From: Ornithinibacillus caprae
Lineage (GTDB): Bacteria; Bacillota; Bacilli; Bacillales; Amphibacillaceae
NCBI RefSeq assembly: GCF_009728145.1
Contig: NZ_WOCA01000002.1
Span: forward strand, 310,001-374,000
Length of the DNA: 64,000 nt
Reading direction: 5' to 3'
The notes beneath the pieces are model-generated. The model worked only from the letters and a program-made list of their open reading frames with translations, was not told the origin of the DNA and searched no databases. This document shows, piece after piece, positions 1 through 8,247 of the stretch. Both the position numbers and the translations under genes were made by a program. Numbering within the stretch: the first letter of the stretch is position 1; each line of letters begins with the position of its first letter.

Positions 1-31
1 GAGAAATGTAGATTGTTAACTTGTATCGTAT

Positions 32-874
32 TCATAATTTATCACCAATTTCCCGAGATATTGCTTTAATTGTGACAGGGAAAAGATCAGTCTTTGAGTC
101 TTTAATCCCTAATGCTTTGCCAATTCGTGTTGCTGTAGGTGCGGTTATACCGTAATCGGGCAGGTCGTCACGAGAAAATACCTTTGCCGGGGTATCAAAA
201 TCGATGAGCTTGCCATGATCTATTAATGCTACCTTATCCGCATATTCCGCCAGCTTGTCTATTTTATGCTCAGCCATGATAATGGTAATGCCTTCTTTTG
301 TAAGATTTTCGACTACTTTAAATACCTCTTCTGAACCTTGTGGATCAAGTTGGGAGGTAGGTTCATCTAATATTAGTATTTTGGGCTTCATGGCAATAAC
401 ACTAGCAATTGCAACTCGTTGCATTTGTCCGCCTGAGAGATCAAACGGATGTTTATCCTTGATTGAAGTAATATCTAGTAAGTCTAGGCTTTCATCCATT
501 CTTGTTATCATTTCATTTCTTTCGACACCCATGTTTTCTAAACCAAAGGCAATCTCTTCAAATACGGTATATTTGGAGGCAGTCATTTGGGAAAATGGAT
601 TTTCAAAAACTAATCCCACATGTGCAGCAATGTCACCGACTTCATGTTGCCTAACCTCTAATCCATTAACAAAAACCTTCCCACCGTAGCCACCATTAAA
701 AAAGTGAGGGACTAAACCAGAAAGAGCAAAACAAAGAGTGGATTTTCCAGCAGTATTTCTGCCAATTAATCCAATAAACTCTCCTTGCTTTACCTCAAAT
801 GATATATCGTCTAAAGCGAGCTGATCCGTGTCTGGATACTTATACTTTAATCCTTCAACTTGTATGATGCTCAT
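32..874 (-). CDS. ECF-type transporter ATPase (EcfA/CbiO-like)
   Basis: ATP-binding subunit that powers an energy-coupling-factor importer at the inner face of the membrane. The 280-residue product has Walker A (GRNTAGKST, residues 38-46), the ABC signature LSGGQ (146-150), Walker B ILILDE (about 166-171) and a following switch region. The start is ATG at 874, preceded by GGAGG; a longer in-frame reading begins upstream but has no ribosome site. It overlaps the EcfT stop codon by four bases (ATGA), so the two are translationally coupled. ECF modules usually carry two ATPases; the second probably lies just left of the window. Family assignment is firm, substrate unknown. Confidence 0.9.
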   Translation of the reverse strand: MSIIQVEGLKYKYPDTDQLALDDISFEVKQGEFIGLIGRNTAGKSTLCFALSGLVPHFFNGGYGGKVFVNGLEVRQHEVGDIAAHVGLVFENPFSQMTASKYTVFEEIAFGLENMGVERNEMITRMDESLDLLDITSIKDKHPFDLSGGQMQRVAIASVIAMKPKILILDEPTSQLDPQGSEEVFKVVENLTKEGITIIMAEHKIDKLAEYADKVALIDHGKLIDFDTPAKVFSRDDLPDYGITAPTATRIGKALGIKDSKTDLFPVTIKAISREIGDKL

Positions 875-1638
875 GATAGAATCCTCCAAGCAATAGTGAC
901 AATTAAGATTGCCCATAAAATACTCTGAATAGTTTTGGTATATTGATATTCTTTGGAGAGGTTTAAAAATGTCTTTTTCATCTTGGTATTAAAACCTCTT
1001 ACCTCTAATGCGATAGCACGTTCACGTGTATTGTGTAGGGAGTTCAATACAACTGGTACGATTAATGGGAAAAACGCTTTCACTCTAACAAGAAGGTTCC
1101 CCTCGGTTTCCATTCCTCTAGAACGCTGTGCATCGGTTATTTTCCCCATCGTTGCTCGCATTTGTGGAATGAGCTGTAGTACGGATAGTAATACATATCC
1201 AATCTTTGGCGACATCCCTTTTTTAATCAAATCCTCAACTAATTCATCATGTTTTGTTGTGAGAATTAATATCCCAAAGGACATAATCATGTTCAGCACA
1301 CGTAAGGTAAGTAATGCAGCAAAGGTTAACCCTTCTTTATAGAACGTTATAAAGCCTATGGAGTAAAGGACTGTTTGATTTTCTGGGTGAAAAAATCCTT
1401 GGACAATGATGATTGAAATGATTAATAGAATACTAAGTGCTAGGATTGGTAATATTTTTCGAAAAACCTTTCCAATAGCAAGAATCAATAAGCTTGTTAA
1501 TGTAACGAAAAGGACAAACTCTAACTTAGGAATAATGTATGTGATGGCGATACTCACCATCACATACAAAAGCTTTGTTAGTGGAGCAACATGGTGTATG
1601 AAGGATTTTTTGTCAACGTAAAGTGTCATTGTGCTCAT
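871..1638 (-). CDS. ecfT: ECF transporter transmembrane subunit EcfT
   Basis: Transmembrane coupling subunit (EcfT/CbiQ family) that links the ATPases to the substrate-binding S component. The 255-residue protein has about five hydrophobic segments, and in its C-terminal half the charged, alanine/arginine-containing coupling-helix stretches typical of the family (for example QRSRGMETEG near residues 169-178 and ALEVRGFN near 210-217). The ATG at 1638 has an AGAGGATG ribosome site. It is the middle gene of a minus-strand operon: S component, EcfT, ATPase. An EcfT next to its own S component suggests a dedicated (group I) ECF transporter rather than the shared housekeeping module. Confidence 0.88.
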   Translation of the reverse strand: MSTMTLYVDKKSFIHHVAPLTKLLYVMVSIAITYIIPKLEFVLFVTLTSLLILAIGKVFRKILPILALSILLIISIIIVQGFFHPENQTVLYSIGFITFYKEGLTFAALLTLRVLNMIMSFGILILTTKHDELVEDLIKKGMSPKIGYVLLSVLQLIPQMRATMGKITDAQRSRGMETEGNLLVRVKAFFPLIVPVVLNSLHNTRERAIALEVRGFNTKMKKTFLNLSKEYQYTKTIQSILWAILIVTIAWRILS

Positions 1639-1649
1639 GGAATCATCCT

Positions 1650-2252
1650 CTATAGTTCTTCGATTTTGTCGCTACCACGGAAAATAGAAATGAAATTCTT
1701 TGGTAATCCTCTAAATATCAAATAACTTACAATCACAGTTGCGACTTTATCTGGAACATCTACTACGATACTATCACCAAATGAAGCTAACCATACTGGG
1801 AAGTTGTTGGAAACTAAGAAAGCATAAAATGCATCGCCCCATACATTTCCTGTTTGTCCTCCCCAGAAAATGATATTTAGTGGTGTAGATACCACTGCTG
1901 CAACAAGACCAACGACTAAACCGATTACAATTGCGGTCTTTATACTTTTCAGCCACCCTTTGTAAGCCATAACCCCAACAACTAAACCAATTGCACCACT
2001 TGTTATGGCATATACAGTTGAAATAGGGTCTACCGTAAGGCCAAAAATAACGTTATTAATAATTCCGGATAAAGCACCAATAATAGGTCCTGCTAGCATA
2101 CTTGCTAAGACAGTACCAATAGAGTCCAACCATAATGGAAGCTTTAGTAGTCCAGCAAATAGTTTTCCTAAGTAGTTAATTCCGATTGCAGCTGGTATCA
2201 ATGCAATAGCAGCTGTGGAAAGCTTGAGTGTCCACATACTTTTTTTACTCAT
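1650..2252 (-). CDS. ECF transporter S component (substrate-binding membrane protein)
   Basis: Probable substrate-specificity component of the ECF importer encoded downstream. The roughly 200-residue product is almost entirely hydrophobic, with about six predicted membrane segments, and contains the small-residue pattern common in S components (PLWLDSIGTVLASMLAGP near residues 36-54 and VVSTPLNIIFWGG near 120-132). Two adjacent ATG codons (2255 and 2252) follow an AGGGGG ribosome site; the second has better spacing. Gene order with EcfT and an ATPase supports the call. The ligand cannot be read from sequence; the divergent neighbour is an isoaspartyl dipeptidase, which is suggestive at most. 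Confidence 0.75.
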   Translation of the reverse strand: MSKKSMWTLKLSTAAIALIPAAIGINYLGKLFAGLLKLPLWLDSIGTVLASMLAGPIIGALSGIINNVIFGLTVDPISTVYAITSGAIGLVVGVMAYKGWLKSIKTAIVIGLVVGLVAAVVSTPLNIIFWGGQTGNVWGDAFYAFLVSNNFPVWLASFGDSIVVDVPDKVATVIVSYLIFRGLPKNFISIFRGSDKIEEL

Positions 2253-2375
2253 CATGTTTCCCCCTAAAATATTTTTTTATTATCAATGGAAGATCTATTG
2301 CTCCCCCCTCATATATTCTAACGAAAGTAAAGACTGAAGTACAGTATAATTTGAATAAATGTCTTTACACTATGT

Positions 2376-2406
2376 CGGTGCCTGTCACTCCTCGAAATTT
2401 GTCGAA
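2376..2406 (+). repeat. Interspersed repeat, half-element variant B
   Basis: A 31-base copy of the window-wide repeat: CGGTGCCTGTCACTCCTCG followed by AAATTTGTCGAA. It differs from the fully palindromic copies by carrying CTCC in place of CTTG and ending in the TTTGTCGAA module. The same variant occurs in inverted orientation at 27430-27460. It lies between the divergent ECF operon and the downstream plus-strand genes. Confidence 0.8.
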
Positions 2407-2490
2407 ACAAGAATCATTATTTACAAATTATTTATCTAGTCTTAATAGACTATTAATAATTATAGATTACAATGAAGATAGAAATTAAAA

Positions 2491-2634
2491 ATGTTGAAGG
2501 TAGGGATTAAGTTGATCAACCTTAAGCATGTAGCTAAGCTAGGAAAAGGACTCATGTATTTTCTAATTTTTCCGTTCTTGATCTTCGTCATAGTTAAAAG
2601 GATGCGAGCGAAGGAACAGTATGTAAGAATTTAA
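2491..2634 (+). CDS. Putative small single-span membrane protein (47 aa)
   Basis: Short open frame of 47 residues with a basic N-terminus, one hydrophobic stretch (LMYFLIFPFLIFVIV, about residues 21-35) and a basic tail ending KRMRAKEQYVRI, as expected for a single-span membrane peptide with the positive end inside. A strong hairpin follows at 2690-2724, as expected at the end of a transcript. Against it, the ATG has no good ribosome site; a TTG at 2512 preceded by AAGGTAGGG is an alternative start. No function can be assigned. Confidence 0.4.
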   Translation: MLKVGIKLINLKHVAKLGKGLMYFLIFPFLIFVIVKRMRAKEQYVRI

Positions 2635-2689
2635 CTCACAAGATATACTTATAAAACAGTTACCCCCTTTTTTTTGATAACATAAATGG

Positions 2690-2724
2690 ACACCAATTGT
2701 TACCTTATAGGTGATAGTTGGTGT
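2690..2724 (+). terminator. Probable terminator hairpin
   Basis: ACACCAATTGTTACC (2690-2704) pairs over 15 positions, counting three G-U pairs, with GGTGATAGTTGGTGT (2710-2724) around a five-base loop, followed by a T-rich stretch. The G-U pairs favour an RNA hairpin read on the plus strand, so it would end the transcript of the small frame at 2491-2634. The rest of 2256-2967 shows only the repeat at 2376 and the iadA leader. Confidence 0.55.
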
Positions 2725-2967
2725 TCTTAGTTTATTTCACGAAACGAATCTAGAGGTGTGAATCTCTCACTTCAACCTTTTTAGGTAAAGTCAGAGTGAT
2801 TAGTGGGGTGTCTATAAATTTCCAATTTGTTCAGGTAACTTATTGATAGTTCATTTTATGTTGCAAAATAGCATATGATTCGTACCATTCAAAGTCTTGT
2901 TTATATATTTCCCTAGACATGATACAATTTTCACAATTAATTATTAGCTAGGGGAGAGGTAGATTTC

Positions 2968-4116
2968 ATGATTACACTTATAAAAAAAGCAGACATATAC
3001 ACCCCGGAATATATAGGTAGCAATGACTTGTTGCTCATAGAGGGGAAGATCGTCAAGATTGGGGAAATTACCGATGATAGCTTGCTATCGCTTGGTTTAG
3101 ATGTAGAAATAGTTGAAGCGAGTGGAAAGATCGTTACCCCAGGATTTATCGATCCACACGTCCATTTAATTGGAGGTGGAGGCGAAGGTGGTTTTGCTAC
3201 GAGAACCCCAGAATTACAATTAAGTGATATCGTAGCAGCGGGAATCACTACGGTAGTTGGGTTGCTTGGTACGGATGGAACAACTCGACATATGACATCG
3301 TTATTAGCTAAAGCGAGGGGACTTGAAGAAGAAGGAGTAACTACATATATCTATACTGGAAATTATCATGTGCCGACACCGACGATTACTGGTAGCGTGA
3401 AGGATGACGTGATTTTGATCGATAAAGTAATTGGTGCAGCGGAGATTGCTATTTCTGATTCGAGGTCAGGGCAGCCCACCGTTGAAGAAATTGCTAAACT
3501 CGCTGCTGAAGCACGAATTGGTGGATTGTTAAGTGGGAAGGCTGGTATAACACACTTTCATGTTGGACCGGGAAAAGATCTATTAGGACCACTGCATCGA
3601 GTTTTGGAAGATTATGAAATTCCACCTTCCAAAATCTATGCCACGCATATTAATAGAAGCAAAGAATTAGTAGATGATGCGATTGCTTTAGCGCAAAAAG
3701 GTGCATTTGTAGATATAACTGCTGGTGATGATACATGCGAATGGATAACTTATTATAAAGAAAATGGTGGAGATATGAAGCAATTAACTATTTCTTCTGA
3801 TGGAAATGGTAGCTTACCGAAGTTTGATGCTGCCGGAAACTTCATCGGATTGGGTGTTGCTAGCCAGAAGACATTATTTGAACAAGTTGTTTCTTCGGTT
3901 AAAGAACATGATTTATCGTTGGAGGAAGTTTTACCATTCGTAACAAGCAATACTGCTACGGCATTACATATTGGATCCAAAGGGATCATCAAAGAAGGCG
4001 CAGATGCAGATGTAATAGTTTTAAATAAGGAAACGCTTGAGCTTACACATGTCTTTGCCAAAGGCCAGCAAATGGTAAAGGATGGGGAAGTGATCGTGAA
4101 GGGAACGTTTGAATAA
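2968..4116 (+). CDS. iadA: Isoaspartyl dipeptidase (beta-aspartyl peptidase)
   Basis: Binuclear-zinc amidohydrolase that cleaves isoaspartyl dipeptides arising from degradation of damaged proteins, releasing aspartate and a second amino acid in the cytoplasm. The 382-residue length matches the family. Visible metal and catalytic residues are H64 and H66 (DPHVHL), E73, K153 as the likely carboxylated lysine, H196/H198 (THFHVG), H227 (ATHINR) and D278 (SSDGNGS). The ATG at 2968 follows GGGGAGAGGT. It is monocistronic, ends at a palindromic repeat, and is divergent from an ECF importer whose substrate is unknown. Confidence 0.93.
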   Translation: MITLIKKADIYTPEYIGSNDLLLIEGKIVKIGEITDDSLLSLGLDVEIVEASGKIVTPGFIDPHVHLIGGGGEGGFATRTPELQLSDIVAAGITTVVGLLGTDGTTRHMTSLLAKARGLEEEGVTTYIYTGNYHVPTPTITGSVKDDVILIDKVIGAAEIAISDSRSGQPTVEEIAKLAAEARIGGLLSGKAGITHFHVGPGKDLLGPLHRVLEDYEIPPSKIYATHINRSKELVDDAIALAQKGAFVDITAGDDTCEWITYYKENGGDMKQLTISSDGNGSLPKFDAAGNFIGLGVASQKTLFEQVVSSVKEHDLSLEEVLPFVTSNTATALHIGSKGIIKEGADADVIVLNKETLELTHVFAKGQQMVKDGEVIVKGTFE

Positions 4117-4132
4117 TGTTAGCTTAGCTTTG

Positions 4133-4177
4133 TCGGTGCCTGTCACTTGTCGAATTTCGACAAGTGACAGGCACCGA
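4133..4177. repeat. Interspersed palindromic repeat, long perfect copy
   Basis: A 45-base perfect palindrome with two 22-base arms (TCGGTGCCTGTCACTTGTCG plus AA) around a single T. It sits in the short space between the convergent iadA and amidase genes, where such a hairpin could block read-through in both directions. It is the longest core match in the window. Confidence 0.92.
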
Positions 4178-4180
4178 TAT

Positions 4181-5020
4181 TTAATCTTCCATTAAGGTGC
4201 TTTCTACTAATACGGTTGATTGTTGTTCGCTAATGATATAGGCATCTTCAATACCTGCGTTTTTCACCTCGTTTAGTCGGACTTCAGCATTTTGTCTAGT
4301 AGAAAATGCTCCAGCCTGTGCACGATACCATACCTCTCCTGAAATGGTAACCGTAGCAACAAACGAGTCGATTCCTCTGCTATTAAGAAATGCCACGCGT
4401 TCTTCGGCATTCTCTCGTGATTTGAAGGAACCTGCAATAACCTTGTAAAAGACATCTGAATCATCTGGTTTACGCTGAAGGTTGAAGGCAATAGCTAGTC
4501 CATTTACATGCCCTTGGGCAACAGTTTGTAACCAGGATGATTGCTTCATTAAATTAGAATCATGTGTATGATCGATAAATCCATTCTCCGTTAACATTGC
4601 TGGCATATTGGATTCACGTAATACATGGAAGTTATCTTTTTTCTTTCCTCGGTTATACAGTTGATTCACACGTGTAACTTCCGTATGAATAGAATCACGG
4701 TATCTAGCGGTAGGGGAAGAGTCAGATAATCCACTATAAATAAAATCCTCATAACCATATGCAGTGCCATTGAAAGCATTACAATGGATGGATAGAAAAT
4801 AATCCGCTCCCCAAGTATTTGCATCATTCGTACGTTGTTGAAGGCTCACAGTCGTATCTCCGGTTCTACTCATTCGAATATTAACATTCTCATAGTTATT
4901 TAGTAAGATGGTACCTATTCGAAGTGCAATATCTAAGTTAATGTTTTTTTCTAGTAGTCCATTTCCTGTGGCACCGCTGTCTGTACCACCATGACCTGGG
5001 TCTAGGTAAAGCCTCATCAT
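4181..5020 (-). CDS. N-acetylmuramoyl-L-alanine amidase with SPOR repeats
   Basis: Zinc amidase (Amidase_3/CwlC-CwlV type) that cuts the bond between N-acetylmuramic acid and L-alanine in peptidoglycan. Zinc ligands H10 (DPGHGG), E24 and H79 (SIHCNAF) and catalytic E145 (TENGFIDH) are visible. The C-terminal third, about residues 190-270, carries two SPOR-like repeats (YKVIAGSFKSRENAEER; YRAQAGAFSTRQNAE) that bind denuded glycan. There is no signal peptide, as in the mother-cell lytic amidases of sporulating bacilli, so a role in mother-cell lysis is plausible. ATG at 5020 follows AAGGAGG with a six-base spacer; the TTG at 5023 lies too close. Confidence 0.88.
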   Translation of the reverse strand: MMRLYLDPGHGGTDSGATGNGLLEKNINLDIALRIGTILLNNYENVNIRMSRTGDTTVSLQQRTNDANTWGADYFLSIHCNAFNGTAYGYEDFIYSGLSDSSPTARYRDSIHTEVTRVNQLYNRGKKKDNFHVLRESNMPAMLTENGFIDHTHDSNLMKQSSWLQTVAQGHVNGLAIAFNLQRKPDDSDVFYKVIAGSFKSRENAEERVAFLNSRGIDSFVATVTISGEVWYRAQAGAFSTRQNAEVRLNEVKNAGIEDAYIISEQQSTVLVESTLMED

Positions 5021-5466
5021 CAATCTCCTCCTTAAATTTCACGAAATTATAATGGCTTATGAAATTTCTTGGATGGGACATGGATAGCATTGTATTCCCC
5101 TGATGATGTTTACTTTTCACTTAACTTTATTGCTGCTTCTATGTTGATCCGTAAGGGTGTTTATCTATGATGAATTACATGTGAGTAAAATAAAAATTTG
5201 CTTTTTCATATTCATCAATATCTCCCTTCTCTTAAAATTTGGATCATAGATAGTATTCGACGAGAAGAAAAGAAAAACCTTTAATATTCTGAAAAATGAA
5301 TCAATATACTTATCCGAATTCAACATTGAGGTACAAAGTCATGAAAGGTCTAAGGATTTTTATCTATTTGGTATTTTATAAAGCAGAGGATAGTAGTTGA
5401 ATGTTTATACCAATGTAGATGAAAGTAAAATGATAAACTTACTGCTACAAAGTTTCCTTCGAGTGT
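5021..5466. other. Intergenic stretch without recognised genes
   Basis: About 450 AT-rich bases upstream of the minus-strand amidase. I see no convincing open frame, repeat copy or RNA structure here; it presumably holds the amidase promoter, possibly a sporulation type, but no confident sigma-A boxes were found. Confidence 0.5.
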
Positions 5467-5493
5467 AAAAGGGCTCCCTTTTTATAGGAACCC
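5467..5493 (-). terminator. Intrinsic terminator of the RNase H-like gene
   Basis: Read on the minus strand, GGGTTCC and GGGAGCCC form a stem (one G-U pair) around a short A/T loop, followed by TTTT. It lies 10 bases past the stop of the gene at 5503-5892. Confidence 0.65.
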
Positions 5494-5502
5494 CCACACT
5501 GA

Positions 5503-5892
5503 TTACTGCATATGAATAGCCTTTCTAGCCAACTGATCTGCATGGCCATTACTCTTTTCCGGTATCCATTTTATAAAAAAATACGGTAAGGAACTGGATT
5601 TCTCTCTTATTTTCTCAAGCAATGGTAGAAAGGTTGGATTTTTGGTATAATCTTTTTCTATCGTGTCTACAACGAGTCGAGAATCTGACCGAAAGGATAA
5701 AATTTCATTGGAAAATTGCTCCCGACAAATTTCTAATGCTTTGATTACTGCATGAAATTCTGCTTCATGATTAGAAAGTACTCCCAATGGGAATGAATAC
5801 GTATATTTTTCTCCACCTGCTTTTATATAAATGCCAGCACCACTAGGACCAGGGTTACCACTGGAAGAGCCATCTGTATATACTTCAATCAA
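5503..5892 (-). CDS. RNase HI family protein (YpdQ-like)
   Basis: Small RNase H-fold protein of 129 residues. The acidic active-site set is present: D7 (YTDGSSSGNPG), E43 (NHEAEF), D70 (FRSDSR) and D119 (GHADQLA). This matches the RNase HI-like proteins of Bacillus (YpdQ/YpeP type), some of which are weak or inactive on RNA-DNA hybrids although they retain the fold; activity here cannot be judged by sequence. The start ATG at 5892 is preceded by AAGGAGT. It is monocistronic with its own terminator, and a structured repeat element lies just upstream. Confidence 0.85.
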   Translation of the reverse strand: MIEVYTDGSSSGNPGPSGAGIYIKAGGEKYTYSFPLGVLSNHEAEFHAVIKALEICREQFSNEILSFRSDSRLVVDTIEKDYTKNPTFLPLLEKIREKSSSLPYFFIKWIPEKSNGHADQLARKAIHMQ

Positions 5893-5920
5893 GTTTTATT
5901 ACTCCTTTTTATACTTTATC

Positions 5921-6060
5921 CCGCATGTAACGGGCAGTAAGACCCCCACTTCAAGACTTTGAAGTGAAGAAGGATAAGTGGGGGATCAACTGCCCGTAAA
6001 TGTCCGATTGGTTCAACTAACATTCAGTGGGGGATGAAGAAAACCCCCACTGAATGAAGT
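5921..6060. mobile_element. Structured non-coding element, IS200/IS605-end-like
   Basis: About 140 bases with no open frame but nested, near-perfect inverted repeats. ACGGGCAGT (5930-5938) pairs with ACTGCCCGT (5989-5997); inside it CCCCCACTT (5943-5951) pairs with AAGTGGGGG (5976-5984), enclosing a further CACTTCAA/TTGAAGTG hairpin. A separate stem follows, CATTCAGTGGGGG (6021-6033) with CCCCCACTGAATG (6044-6056), 13 perfect pairs. Such nested imperfect palindromes resemble the subterminal hairpins of IS200/IS605 elements or their non-autonomous derivatives, or TnpB guide-RNA ends. No transposase is nearby, so this is a remnant, a non-autonomous element or a free-standing RNA. Confidence 0.5.
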
Positions 6061-6140
6061 TTCACTTTATCTAGTATTAGATTATAGCAGTTTTTTTACA
6101 ATAGATACATTAGGCAGGCTTCAAGGTATAGGTTTAAAGC

Positions 6141-6171
6141 AAAAAAACAAGGATAGCCTCGCTACCCTTGT
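6141..6171 (-). terminator. Intrinsic terminator of the tct operon
   Basis: On the minus strand ACAAGGGTAGC pairs with GCTATCCTTGT around a GAG loop, followed by a run of T residues. It lies 10 bases beyond the tctA stop and ends the tctC-tctB-tctA transcript. Confidence 0.85.
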
Positions 6172-6181
6172 AGATTTCTTC

Positions 6182-7687
6182 CTATTTTACTTTTGCTTTC
6201 TGTGTTTGCCAAATGGTGAAACCAACCGATAAAAAGGCTAGTATCAAGAAAGTTAAAGAGATAGGTCGGGTTAGGAAAAGTGTCCAATCGGGATTAGACA
6301 TAAACGCCCTTCTCAAATTTACTTCAGCAATCGGTCCAAGAATTACCCCAATAATAATAGGAGCTAAAGCAAACTTGTATTTCGTGAAAAAATACCCAAT
6401 AATCCCAATTATAAATAATAAATACAGGTCAGTTATACGGTTGTTTAGTACAAATGTACCAATAACACATAGCATTAAAATTACTGGTACTAAAATGCGG
6501 GTAGGTACCTCTGTAACTCGGACGAAAAGGCGAATTCCAAGAAACTGTGTAATTAGCATGAAAAATGAGGCTACCAAAAATGCTAGAAAGATTCCGCCAA
6601 CAATATTAGGTTCGTTGGTAATTAATAATGGACCTGGATTTATACCGTGAACCATTAAAGCCGATAATAACACAGCTGTTACCGCTGATCCTGGGATACC
6701 CAAGGCAATCGTTGGAATTAGGTCACCACCCACAGTAGAGTTGTTTCCAGCTTCGGAAGCAACGACACCTTCCTCATGACCTTTACCAAATTTATTTGAT
6801 TCCTTAGACCATTTTTTTGCTTGGTCATAAGCAATGATATTAGCAATACTTCCTCCTGCTCCAGGGATTGCTCCAATAATTGCACCAATCGCAGAAGAAC
6901 GAATGAGATTTACAGGTTTTCGAATTACAGTCATAAATGTTTGTTTTGGTTTCAATACAAACGTAATTCCTTTGATTTTTTCTTCCTGCTTTTGTTTAAG
7001 ATCTTTCTCTAGCTCCGAGCGTTCGACGGAGTTAAGTAGTCTAGAAATCGCGAACATTCCAATTAGTACAACAAGAAAAGGAATACCTGCTCGAAGTGTT
7101 TTAATGTCAAAGGAGAAACGGGAAATTCCTGCAATTGGATCTGCCCCAACTGTAGCTATCAATAACCCAAACAGTCCTGCAATTAAGCCTTTCAGTATGG
7201 ATTCACCAGTCACACTGGCGATAATCGTTAAAGCTGCTACTATTAAAGAAAACATTTCCCAAGGGCCGAATTTGAGAGCAAGATTAGCGATTTGTGGTGC
7301 TATCGAAACGAGCAGAAAAAAGCTGATGATTGAGCTTAGAAACGAAGCCCAAATTCCAATCGATAATGCCTTTCCAGGTTGTCCTTTTCGTGCCATCGGA
7401 TAGGCATCGAAAGTGGTTGCAACAGCAGATGGGGTGCCTGGAATTCCAAGTAGTGCAGCTGTTATAAGTCCACCAGACATACCTCCTACGAGAACTCCAA
7501 TCATGGCAGCTACACCAGTAACTGGCTCCATTCCAAACGTTAACGGTAATGTTAAGACAATGGCCATAGTGACAGTGAAACCAGGAATTAATCCAGCTAG
7601 GATTCCTGCTATTACTCCTAAAAATATGACTATCAGTATATGTACTTGGAAAATTTCACTTATCCCAAGCCAAAATAAATCTAACAT
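6182..7687 (-). CDS. tctA: Tripartite tricarboxylate transporter, large permease TctA
   Basis: Large membrane subunit (501 residues, about 11-12 predicted spans) of a tripartite tricarboxylate transporter, which takes up carboxylates with a cation gradient and an extracellular binding protein. Family hallmarks are visible near the N-terminus (GLIPGFTVTMAIVLTLPLTF, about 33-52) and a second glycine/proline-rich loop, AIPGAGGSIANIIAYDQAKK, at mid-protein. The ATG at 7687 follows AGGAGGT. It is the last gene of the operon after tctC and tctB. Substrate may be citrate or another carboxylate and cannot be deduced. Confidence 0.93.
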   Translation of the reverse strand: MLDLFWLGISEIFQVHILIVIFLGVIAGILAGLIPGFTVTMAIVLTLPLTFGMEPVTGVAAMIGVLVGGMSGGLITAALLGIPGTPSAVATTFDAYPMARKGQPGKALSIGIWASFLSSIISFFLLVSIAPQIANLALKFGPWEMFSLIVAALTIIASVTGESILKGLIAGLFGLLIATVGADPIAGISRFSFDIKTLRAGIPFLVVLIGMFAISRLLNSVERSELEKDLKQKQEEKIKGITFVLKPKQTFMTVIRKPVNLIRSSAIGAIIGAIPGAGGSIANIIAYDQAKKWSKESNKFGKGHEEGVVASEAGNNSTVGGDLIPTIALGIPGSAVTAVLLSALMVHGINPGPLLITNEPNIVGGIFLAFLVASFFMLITQFLGIRLFVRVTEVPTRILVPVILMLCVIGTFVLNNRITDLYLLFIIGIIGYFFTKYKFALAPIIIGVILGPIAEVNLRRAFMSNPDWTLFLTRPISLTFLILAFLSVGFTIWQTQKAKVK

Positions 7688-7701
7688 TCTAACACCTCCT
7701 G

Positions 7702-8184
7702 TTAAAAGAGTATTCCATCTGGAAATCTGACGTATAGTACGTTTTCAAAAAAATAATACATTCCTAACGTGACTATTAATGAAATTAAACTAATTAACAT
7801 GATATTTTTTTTCTTTCTTGGTCCAATGATTAGTCCAGTTATTATAATAAAAGCTATACTAGAAACCATGAATCCTATCACATTCATTAGAAGGATATAA
7901 AGACCAAGGGTTAGCAAGATCAAGACAACAAATTTGTATTCGTTCCATTGTGTTAGTAAATACTTTTTCATTCCGCCTTCAAAGCCTAATGATTTTTCCC
8001 TTACTAGTTCAATAGTTTTTTTAATTAACAAAATCGTTGCAAATAAAGCTAGTAAAGAGGCAATCAATTTTGGATAGGAGCCAGGATCTAAATGGGTTTC
8101 ATTAAGCTGTTGAAAATTTCCCGAATTAAAATATATAATGGCACTTAAAAGAATTAATAGAATTCCAATTACAATTTCACCCAT
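7702..8184 (-). CDS. tctB: Tripartite tricarboxylate transporter, small subunit TctB
   Basis: Small membrane subunit of the TctABC uptake system, 160 residues with four predicted spans and the usual start GEIVIGILLILLSAIIY. The ATG at 8184 has a GGGAGAG ribosome site. Sequence similarity within this family is low, but length, topology and position between the binding protein and the large permease make the call secure. Confidence 0.87.
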   Translation of the reverse strand: MGEIVIGILLILLSAIIYFNSGNFQQLNETHLDPGSYPKLIASLLALFATILLIKKTIELVREKSLGFEGGMKKYLLTQWNEYKFVVLILLTLGLYILLMNVIGFMVSSIAFIIITGLIIGPRKKKNIMLISLISLIVTLGMYYFFENVLYVRFPDGILF

Positions 8185-8247
8185 AATATCTCTCCCGCAA
8201 TATCAGTTATAATGAAGTAGAGGGACGATTTCTCGCCCCTTTTGTTT

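Noticed and set aside
2256-2490. Riboswitch in front of the ECF operon
   Set aside because: No recognisable thiamine, cobalamin, folate or other riboswitch core could be found by reading either strand.
6834-7403. 189-codon plus-strand frame inside tctA
   Set aside because: Antisense shadow of the permease gene with no ribosome site and no family resemblance.
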